Shown here in pieces: positions 53,419 through 64,000 of a stretch of DNA of 64,000 bases. Source of the DNA: Auanema rhodensis (lineage: Eukaryota; Nematoda; Chromadorea; Rhabditida; Rhabditidae); NCBI GenBank assembly GCA_964057225.1, contig OZ059899.1:6076001-6140000 (forward strand), in the 5' to 3' direction. Below the pieces are notes generated by a model. It did no database searches, was not told the origin of the DNA, and was given only the letters and a program-made list of their open reading frames with translations. The translations under genes were made by a program, and so were the position numbers. Each line of letters starts with the position of its first letter. Position 1 is the first letter of the stretch.

Positions 53419-56400
53419 GATCAACCTGAACATTGAAATTAAATTATTATAAATATAAAATCATATAGTATAAAATTATTTAAGAAATTTAAGAAAATAA
53501 AAATAAAAATCAAGAAAAATGGATAATTGAAATGAAAAAAAGAAAAGAAATATAGTGATTGTAGTAAAGTCAATATACAAACATATCTTATATTAAATAT
53601 ACATCTATGTATGTGTATGTATAATAAGAAGAGAGAGGTCATCAGAAGATGTATAACAAAAGAAAAAAAAGCCAACTAAAGTCAATATAAATATTTTTAA
53701 AGAATTAAAAAAATAAAAATTAAGATGTAGTCTATTTTCAAAATGAAAATCTTCTTTCGTAACTAGATTTAATTTAATTAAATATTAAATAAATAAGATT
53801 GAAAATAGACATTTCTATTGAACAAAGTTTAAAGAGGAAGAATGAAGCAGAAGCCAGCATGTACTCTACTTGCTTTTTGCTTTTAAGGGTAAAAGATAGA
53901 ATAAGATTACTTTTTTTTCTGTAAACTACATGCTTAGATTGAAAGACAAGATGAAAAGAAACGTAAACGTCTATTTAATAAAAACTTTGAGTAAAGATTT
54001 TTTGAAAATGGATGGAGAATAAAGGGGATTAAAGAAGAAGAGAAGGAAAAAACTAACAAAGAATATACAATTAAGTATGGTAAATGAACAAAATATGAAA
54101 GTTAAGATATAGAGTTGAGAAGTTAGAGCCACATGTATAGGTACAAACAATGAGAAAGTGTTGAGTCAACATGGTATTATGGATAGATTAGAAGTCGAGG
54201 GCAGGAGATCAACACAGTTCCAATGATAAATAGACCGGAAGAAGAAAGAAGCTTTCATGTAAGCCGAAAAAACTATTGAAAAACTCTTGTTTCCAGACAT
54301 GTTAACATAACAATGTAAGACAAGGAGGAAAGACAATGCAACAGCTAAAAAAAAATTTATCTTAACAACTGTAAAAAAATTGAAATTTTGAGATAGGAAG
54401 AATGTATGAGAATACACAATGTTAGAACTTAAGAATAGCATAGGCATCTGATAGACTCGTAAGATGAAACCATCGTAGAGGTGAGAGTTAGCAACGGAAG
54501 GCTTAGAAATGGATGTCACATCGCCATCTGAAAGAGCTTTTCAGCTGCTCATGCTTCTTTTTGTTCACGGAGTCGTCGCTGTTCGTTGACTCTGTTTGAG
54601 TTTCTCATTGTATTTGTACAGTCTAAGTATGAGAGAAACGAATGAAAGACATGAGGATGAAGTAACTTTTCTAGATCTTGTGGCTTGAACACAACTCATT
54701 TCACAACATTTTTCGATTTACAAAGAGAATTATATCCCAAAAAAAGCATAAAACATGTCACACATCTTGATGATTTAGCTTGATTAGCATAAGAAAACAG
54801 AATTGTAGTTAGCAATAATAGGTTTGTCCATTTTCAGGGACGACGGAATAGGGCTATAAGTTGCGAACTTGGTTTACGCAATGGCATCGTTTGCTTTTCG
54901 TCAATAAAATTATATGAGCCATTTCGGGACAAGACAACGTGCTGAGTTGACGAAAAAATCGGAAAAACCATCCGCAAAGTTAAATTCGCAAAGCTGTGTG
55001 TCATCTCCCGAGGGCATCATTCTATATGTGAACTCAATTCTTATTCTACCAAAAACATTGGAATAATAACAAAGTTTTGCAGAACTATACGATATTTTTG
55101 TTATAGTTAAGACATTATGAATGAATAGTTAGTAGTATTGAATTGCAAAAAGTTGTAGAATATAACATGTAAACGATTTTTCAACGTATAGAGAAGGTAA
55201 ATAACATATTTGGATTTAGCTGAAAGATTTTTATGTTTATGAATCATCAACAACAACTGAACACATTCATTCTAAGCATATCTAGATAGGTAGGCAGCTA
55301 GATCGTTGGCCTATTGTATGACTTCCTTTCTGGGATCAGAGAGGGCGAAATTTCAAAAAAACTTTACGCATGATCGCCTTCGGTGAGAAGCGATTACAGG
55401 GCAAGCGAACGATGAAGAAGAATCTAGAAGTAAGATGACGACAATCATTACTATGGTCATCACGATGTAACCTCAACTGAAAATGGTGTAACAACGAATA
55501 ACAGTTCAAAAAAATGAGATTTCTGTTTGGTCATTATTTCACTGAATAGGTTAAAACGAAAATAATCAAAAGATCAGACTATCATTTATTGATAGCTAAA
55601 CAAACATTAATGGCCCTAGAAGGCATTTTGATGTATTTTTGATAGTTTAATGTAAATTCATCATAACCATAACAATGAGAAAATGAAATTTGTTTTAAAG
55701 TAATATTCGCTTTAAGGCAATAAGACGACAAGACAAAGTTGATCGAAGTGTTAGAAATATCATTTTAACGTTTCAAAGTCCATGTAAGGGTTATACTTAG
55801 ATATTCATGTGTGACTTTCAAGCTTCCATCATACTGAGGAAATGCATTGTCATGTGGACCAGAAGAACTAGCCGACAAAGCAATCGCGTGTGGATGAAGA
55901 GTATCTGTCGCTACTAATTTAGTTTGGTTTTCAAAAAGATGGAGCAAAACGATCATCAGTTAGTTAAATATGTATACAATAAATGGTTAAAATAGTAAAT
56001 ATTTTGAAGAAGAAAAAAATATATGTCTATAATGATTGTACTATAGTATTTTTGAAGTATTTTCAATAATTTCGAAATAAAATTTGAAAGTTTAGTTACA
56101 TAGAATAAAAAGATTTGCTCCATAGATATAGAAGAAAACATTTAGAAATAGAAATTCGTAGAAGATTTTCTTTTTCTTTCTTTTTTTTTGAAAAAAAAAC
56201 ATAAACTCATACATGTATATACATGTATTCATAGATTGAATAGACATAAAACTAAGATACAAACGATTTGATTGTAAGGTTATAAGATATTTTACAAAAA
56301 AATAAAATAAAAATATTATATGAATCATTGTATTTAATCTGTTTTTATATTATTTTAAATAATATTTATGTAAGAACAGAAAACTATGTTATGGTGTTTT

Positions 56401-59400
56401 TGAAGCTTAAAAAAAAGATTTGGAAAACTAAAGAGGGAGATGTATAAACGAGAAAAGCTTAAAAATGGAAGAAAACAAGGTTTAAAATCATCAAAAATCT
56501 ATAAAAAGGGAATATAGTTATATCAGAAATTGGCATAATTTTATTGATTTCTGAACCTTAATATGGAATAAATTGCTTTGGATGATCGAAAGAGAAAATG
56601 AGAATAAAGAAATAATTCATTTTTTAGTATAAAAATTAATAAAACTACATAATATAATAATATAATATATATATATCACTATATATATAATCTTATAAGA
56701 GAAAATTATATTTCCTTTTTGATAGAAGATAAGAATGTCAACAGTAGGTGTTGCATTTCTATTGAAAATTAGAAAATAAAGAAGACAAAAGCAATAAAAT
56801 TATAGAAAAATGGTATTTTTCTTTCAGAAATTTAAATATAAATAATAAATAAAATAAAATGGAACCTTATATAATGAAAATTTCAAGTAATTTATTCAAA
56901 AGGAAAAAAGGTGATTGGAAATCAAATCTACTTAATGATTAAAAGGTTTCATCATTTGTTTACTGAAGAATGAAAACAAAGAGGAAAATGTTTAAAAAAA
57001 TTTTTGAAGGAAAATATTCAAGACAAGTAAATAAAAAGAATTTAACAAGAAAAGCTTCTAAGATTGTTAAGATTATATGTAAATATTAAATGAATGTTGT
57101 TATAATAAATCAAATTAATTTTTGTACACAAAAGTTCAAAAGTATATTCTATTTCAAAGAATATTTTGAAGTTTTAAAAAAAAAAGTTTTTTTTTCCGAT
57201 GTATTTAGATGTATGTTGATGTAAACATTCAATAGTATGGGTTTAAAAGTCCATAAATAATGTGTCTGAAGTCTATGATATGTATGTCAATTTAGAGCAC
57301 ATATGACATAGATTGCTTAAATTCTGAAACAAGTAAGCCAAATAGCTTTAAATGTCTAAATTTAATAGATTCACCATTATTTTACAAAGCATTTTGAGTA
57401 AAAGTGTGAAGTATAAAGTGGAAATGAAATAATTGAATTAAAGGAAATAGAAAGTTTTAATGAAAGAAATTATTGTTTTAACTGTATTTTAGTATAGTTA
57501 ACATGTAATAGTTAAAATGAAAACAAGAATTTAAATTTAAAATGAGAAATAACATGAAATATATTAGCAAATAGAATAGTAAACAATTCAATAAACAAGC
57601 TTATAATCCACATAAAAATATTCACAGAAGTCAATAAATATCATGATCATATAATGACCTATTATATGAATTATAATTGATTATTCAAGCAAAAAAGTGA
57701 GAAAATAAAAGAGAAATTTCTTTTTTTTTTGACAGAATTTATATGTAGTTGAGAGACGTTGTCGTCTGGACGAAGACGTTTTGGGTGGCAGGTGCACGGC
57801 AGCTGATCACAATACTCCTTATAGCTCTTTTTGCCTCGAAAAACGATCCATAAGACTGTAAGACTCATATGTATTCAAGAGAGCAGATTTATATTGTTTG
57901 ATCAGTACTTTACAACTTTTTGTAAAATATTTGGGAAATAGCCATTTCAAATAGAGCAAGATGAGTAGGAGCAGGAGGTTACAAGTAACTAACGATATGC
58001 CGATAGCGTGGGGAAAAGGTGTTCAACAGCTCTAAAATAGTGAACAGTTTCAGAAAAAAGATTATTTGCCTATGATCCCTAAATCTTTAAGGAAGTACAG
58101 CTGAAAAAAACAGTAAAACCAACAAGCCTCAAGAGAGGTTTTTGATAAAAAGGAAATAATCTTTTTAATCGTTAAAATGATTGAAATGATGATGAATCTT
58201 AGTCATATCTAATAAGTTTTTCAAGCTTAATAGACATAAGCTGGCAATGCTTATAGTGATCAGATGAACTACAAAGATAAGAGAAGCCATTGTTGAAAGG
58301 TGAATAAGCTTCATGCCTGTTGGGCATGGGAAAAGGCAAAGAGCCGGCTATTCTTATGTTATGTTCACATAAGAAACGCATTTTTCGTATAAAAGAGATC
58401 TGGTGAGAAAACTAGCTTATTTGCCAACAAGATGAATAAGAAGCGAAATCAGAAGTATGACGGAAATTGCGAAGTTTTAGCATCAGTGTCTATTGGTTGC
58501 GCATCAATTCTCCTGAGACATTATGACCACTTTTCCAGAAAATGATAGACCCAGATGTCATAACGATGAAGCCTAGTAGGACTTTCCTTATATAGAAACA
58601 TCAGATGACAACTTGCAGCATGTTTTGCTTCAGCTGACAACTTCATCAAATGAGCAGCTCGTGGCACACAATAACAGAACTGACAATGTAAAAACGATAA
58701 ATATAAGCTAAGCATGTTTTATAAAGTTAATTCGTTGAAAAAAGATGATTGTTAAGATATCATTGAAGTTTAAAGTTTGGCAGATAAATGAAAATAGATT
58801 ATCTAATTTTAAATAAATTATATAAAATAAAAACTGTAGAAAAGTAAAATAACTGTGAATAAATAATTTGATATGTGGATGAGACTCATGCCAAGATATC
58901 TAATGTTATTTCAGATGGAGATACACAACCCATAACACAGAACGTGTACTCCGGCTGCTATAAGAACCATATTTTATCGCGCCCGGGTCGGCAACTATCA
59001 AAGGGTCAAATCGGATCATAAATGATTGCGAATTGTGAAGGATACTGGTGTCCAGCTACTTCTAAACTACTGAAACAACAAGAGAAACAAAGAGAAAGGG
59101 TGTAAAAGATATATGAGGGTGGGGGGGAAGGACTGAGGATAAGGAAATGGGTAGATTGTAGAAGAGATTTTAGAGAAATAATGAGAGAAGGAGAAGGGTA
59201 AAGAAGAGGTTTTGAACGAAAAGATTACGAGGGAAGAATATATGTATGCTGAGAAAAAGTTAAAATATGGTGACAGAAGGAGAAAATAGCATGGTTTATG
59301 AATGCGACCGTTTCTGTAAGATTCGAGACGAAGAAATGATTTTTACATTTGCACGAGAACATTTAATTTCACGTAGAAAACGTGAAGTTGAAAGATATTC

Positions 59401-62400
59401 TAATCGAATATACATCAGATTTTAAGAATTTTCGCTATTTTCATGAGACATCTCATAGAGTAACCTGCCGAACCTTAACCACAAGATGACAGCTGGATAA
59501 CGAATTTGTCAACGACTAGAGATAAAAGGAAAATAGAACATATGAATGATCACAGCAGGAGGGTTGTTCCTGGTTTCTACTGCCTATCTACCATATGGAT
59601 CTGTTTTCACTGTGAAATTCAAGTACTTTTCCATTGCTTGCTTGAATGAGTTTTCATGTAAATTTATGGAAAACATTCCAAGCTCATGCTTGTAAGGCTT
59701 TCATTCACGAGCCACGAGGTTTTCATAGTTGGTCATTATTATCTGAGCCCTAAATCACTATGCGCCTTCTTCGTTTCATGTTTTATGACCAGTACATGGC
59801 AAATATGGCTGATAGTTATCGATTTAGCGCACAAATCTGTAAAAATAAATTTTGCATATCAAGGCTAAGGACGATGAGAAGATGAATCAACTTTAATAGT
59901 TTGACGGTAACTTATATGACAAGATTGAGAAAGATTATATATGACAGTAAGAACTTTAACTTATACATAATAAACGTAATATTTACAAAAAAAAATGAAA
60001 ATTTAAAATATTAAGACAATAAATATAATTTTTTTGTTTTTCGTTTAGTTAGTTATAGTTAACTAGATGTTTTAAACCGGTATAAATTATATTATAAACA
60101 CGTTATAGGAAAAATGAAACAAATTGTGTATCATAGAGGCACAAGAACAATTCTTTTTGCCTTTTGTTTAAAGGGGAGTAGGGGGTTTGTCAATCTTGTG
60201 TTAAAACTTGCCGGAAACGGTGGCAGCTTCTCACCAATGGAAAGTCATGCAATGCTGATGATACACGCAATTTATGCATAGTTTGTATGGTAAATAAGAG
60301 AAAAAAGATTAAAGATAATGGTTGTATAGATAGTTTTGAGTAAAAATAAATAAAATTGTATGTAAAGTATAAAACAACGAAAAATGTTGTTGAAATTAAT
60401 GAATTTATAAAAGGAATAATACATATTTCTTTCTTTTAATCTACATACGACGTATATATATATGGTTTATTGGCAAAATATTTTAAAATATTAAATAGTT
60501 TTGTATAAAATGTAAACTAAGAAACTGTTTCTATTATAATATGCCAATAATGAACTTCAATATCATCTTCATCATTGAATTATGTTGTGAAAATGAAGAA
60601 TTGATTATGATCTATCGACATATGCTATTGCGGAAAGAAATACATACAGATGAGTCGAGAAGTAGAAGATTCGAAAACGGATATTCATGAACTATATATG
60701 ACAAATCTGCATATCTCCATGTTTTAATAAGGAATGGAATGAACCAGCTGGAACAATGGAAATGAACATTGTAGGTAGAGAAATGACAGGTTTATGAATA
60801 TCTTTGTTGATAACATATGATTATTGTGAATGTGAAGACGACAAAACTTATGAAGGATGAACATAGATAGCTTGAAGCAAGATAAACCATTGCCATCATT
60901 ACATGTGCTAGTAAACATCATGAGCATATGCTACATATCGGTTAGATCATCAGATTAAATTGAAAAATATCTTTAATACAGCTGGGAAAATTGAAATCTC
61001 GCATTGGACAATTTGCTTTTTTTGTTTTTTACATTGACAATTATTGAATGTACAATGGGAATTTGTTGAAAATAAAATTAAGAAAACGAATATACATACG
61101 TACGATCAGATCAGAAAGACATCAACAGTTACAGTTGTCTTTTATTTTACATTTTCAAGAATATTTAGTGAATAATCAAAATTTTTAAAGAATTCTTGTG
61201 AATTTACGAATAAATGCTTCTAAATGAATATAGAAATTATGAATAATACTATGTAGTGGACATTTAGTACAAAGTTTGGTTTGTGATGTAATTGAAAAAG
61301 GTGAGAATCTGGAGAACAGAAGCATGAACAGCAGACTCTCACACCTTGAAAAATGAGAAAAGTATATCCGATTTCGACCACCTGTAGATAGGATAGCAGA
61401 GTGATGTTTTAAGGAAAGTAGTACTGCCGTTTAGACAAAGTATCTATTAGGTCAATCTTCTAATACATAGCTTAGATCTCCTATTTCTTAATATCTATCC
61501 TCACCAAATATGGCGGAAAGCTCAACTGACAGACCCTTAACACACACGGCGTCCTTTGCTATTCTTGGATAAACACAACCTCCTGGGGTGATGGAAAGAA
61601 CCCAGGTGTGAGTTATTCTTACCATAACCTCTCTCTCTCTGGGACTCTCTCACTCTATGTAGAACTCTTCATTTCTTCAACGTTTGCTTCCTTTTAAAGA
61701 GAATGATCCGCTGATACCAGAAGGCCTAAAGACAAATAAAGGCATCTGTCGCATGAAGAACTAGCATACAGCTATTCACCTAATGGTATAAGCAAAGAAT
61801 GAGGTAAAATAAAATAAAAAATCATTTCTATCTTTAATTAGATATATGTATAATCTATGTATGCTACTGAATATGAGGCCAAGTACTTAACACATTCTAT
61901 TGATATGTGGTCATTGTATCAATGCAATATGAAAGCAATTAATGAGATGATAGTTGACATGCCTGTATTCAATATGGGTCATAAGCAGATGCATTACTGG
62001 ATATTCAAATCAGCATCATATACTGAACGGGATAAAGGCTAGAAAGAAGACATGTAAGAGATGAGCAGAAGTTAAAGTGACAAGTAATATGGAACAAGAA
62101 CTAAGCAATATGTAGCTGAAAGCAATTGACATTTCGGTATTATGCATTGAGTCATTAATTGACTAAATGAGTAATGAAATCAACAAATTCACGTTCCATT
62201 ACGTAAAATGATATCAGAGGAACGCAAATTACAAATTATGCTAATTATACTTTCAAATCATCATTTTACGTGAATTTAACGTGAAGTCAATATCATTTCT
62301 TTAGAATAAATTGATTAAATAGGTTGCATTAATTATATTTTTGTTCTTAATATAAGATAATAAAATAATATTTCACAAGACACAAGAAAATCATGAAGCT

Positions 62401-64000
62401 TGTCTGAATGAACATTGTAACCTCAATTTAAGGTTCAGCACAATACAATATGGATATACAACATGAAATACATTGATTTATAACCTAGGACTCAGGACAG
62501 GTCGATTATTTTGATGTCGTCAGGCACCTGGCCATTTGAAATAGGCATTTGATAGAAAGACCAAAAAAATATGCCTCAAGGTAAGTAGGACCTTAGAGTT
62601 GGTATGATCAACTGTTTAACATTTGTTTTTATTAATATTATAATTTAGAATATGGTATTGATGTTAGATAACTCAACCATCATATATGTCTTCTGTAAGG
62701 ATGTATGGATGTAACAAACATGTTCAACTGAGAAAAAAATCTATGCTGGCATGAAGAAGAGATTTTTTTTTGAAATAAAAAAATGTGTGTGATACATTGA
62801 AAAGAGATGAGAAATTTTCTGTGAAAAGAGAATTGAGGGCATTCAACGAGAAAAATATGAAGTGACAAGGCATGTTGTGACAGAAACAATCGTTGAAATG
62901 CTTTTTGAAGAGGATACGATGTGATATTTTCTCATCGAACGTAGTGAAACTCATAACTACTACTTACTAGAATGGTTCATAAACTATAAACACAATATGA
63001 GTTATAACATATCTTCAATGTTGCAATATGTATGACTTTTTTTTTGTTTTAATGCTGAACATTCGACTGACAAGCTTTTGGAGAATAGTTGGAATTCCAA
63101 TAATGGTCTCTTAAGTTGGCTGTGCCAGATTGGCAAGCAAGATAGCTGAACAAACTGCTGAACTGCACCGGCTTCGACAATAAGTGTTGTCTCCGGAGAT
63201 TATATGATTCTGACGTAGAAAAATAAGCCAAAGAATAGTGTGAATCAGGGAGAAAATGTAAAAGGGTGGTGGATGATGAATCATACGAATAATTTCCGGG
63301 AAAAATACTGTCCAGAAGCCATTGGAAAATCAATTGGTTCAGGGTCGGAACTTCACGCAGGTCGTTCAGCAACAATCTATTGATGTGTACTGCTGTGCAA
63401 GAAGTTCGAACGGATGAGACAAGTCATGTTGTTGCTCATCATACTCATCATCTTCAAATCTGTCTCCAAAACTGCCATTGCCGTCAGGATCACTTGGCGA
63501 CGTTTTAGAGTTAGTACGTAAGAGAAAGATTGAAGATCAGCTAAGGATTTTAATAGGTTTTGAAGTAACAGCTGACTACCAAGATATAATATGAAGAATC
63601 GAGAAGCAGCAGACGGTGGAAAAGATAAAATTGCTGTTCACCGTCTTCAATGCTTAGCTTGGCACATATCTCTTAGCTCTCTCACTTTTCACAATTTTAA
63701 TTCTTGTTCTTTCAGTTCCTTCTGCTCAAACAGATTCACTTCACATAGATTTATGTTATGGACGTTGTGGTAGTAGATTTTGAAAAGAAGGATGACAACT
63801 AAAATTGATGATAGGCATATCTTCTGAATGCTATTCGTAGTTGATCAAGTATGTAGTGGAAATCGTTGTCGTTTGTCTTGCATTCAAGTATTCAAGTATT
63901 CAAAATTTTAATAAATTTTACGAAAAAAAAACTCAACAGCAGGCTCTTATAAACTTTTTTTCTCAAGTTTGTAAAAATTAGAAAGAAAACAAAAAAATCT
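53419..64000. other. 10.6 kb without a supported gene, purine-rich on the + strand
   Basis: No exon chain could be built on either strand. GC-richer blocks occur near 54530-54620, 54900-55020, 55260-55460, 57740-57860, 58920-59040, 61440-61700 and 63060-63360. Some contain short open frames (for example minus-strand 55956-55765, reading LVATDTLHPHAIALSASSSG), but none has matching splice partners that I can see. The purine bias of the + strand (for example 59080-59230) means the minus strand is pyrimidine-rich, as expected if it is the sense strand of long introns. Confidence 0.45.

Noticed and set aside
62680-63375. Minus frames of 69, 76 and 108 codons
   Set aside because: They are biased toward Phe/Ser/His from purine-rich + strand DNA, overlap each other, and lack splice structure or recognisable motifs.

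Overview
The window is AT-rich animal DNA and almost certainly comes from a nematode. Most introns are 40-60 bases. Several start codons sit directly behind a 3' splice site that has no upstream donor, as expected for spliced-leader trans-splicing. There is also a tandem cluster of fast-diverging 7TM chemoreceptor-like genes, a vWA plus C-type-lectin protein, and orthologues of conserved animal genes. Splice acceptors are loose (TATAG, AAAG, TTTAG), unlike the rigid TTTTCAG of Caenorhabditis, so I would not place it below Nematoda with confidence. All exon models were worked out by hand from reading frames and splice sites.

Layout. 1-394 (-): 5' end of a histidine acid phosphatase, cut by the window edge. 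1147-5116 (-): complete 441-residue beta-tubulin with 12 exons. 6780-11916 (-): an ATGL/PNPLA-type lipase followed 226 bases downstream by EBAG9/RCAS1, a candidate operon; the 2.36 kb fifth intron of EBAG9 contains a complete secreted cysteine-rich protein gene on the + strand. 13354-14892 (+): a spermidine-synthase-fold methyltransferase, tail to tail with a vWA/C-type-lectin gene (14949-17146, -). 17419-26547 (-): five tandem receptor genes that share one exon architecture although their sequences have diverged greatly. 25302-25758 and 28501-28957 are perfect-looking inverted copies of the 3' end of the last receptor gene.

28958-40897 has no convincing gene but holds GC-rich islands; its + strand is pyrimidine-rich. 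40898-44464 (+): SH3BP5-type Rab11 exchange factor. 45472-46154 (+): mitochondrial ribosomal protein bL35m. 46258-48905 (-): HMIT/SLC2A13-type inositol transporter. 50595-52129 (+): PH-domain-like protein. 52574-53418 (-): unrecognised 209-residue protein. 53419-64000 has no convincing gene and is purine-rich on the + strand, which may mean long introns or 5' regulatory DNA of a minus-strand transcript.

The conserved genes are housekeeping or membrane-trafficking and lipid functions and do not form one pathway. The receptor cluster and the lectin are the lineage-specific part. The observations most worth following are Tyr167 in beta-tubulin, the candidate ATGL-EBAG9 operon with its nested gene, the receptor array with a fresh inverted duplication, and an apparent GT-AT intron in the phosphatase gene.
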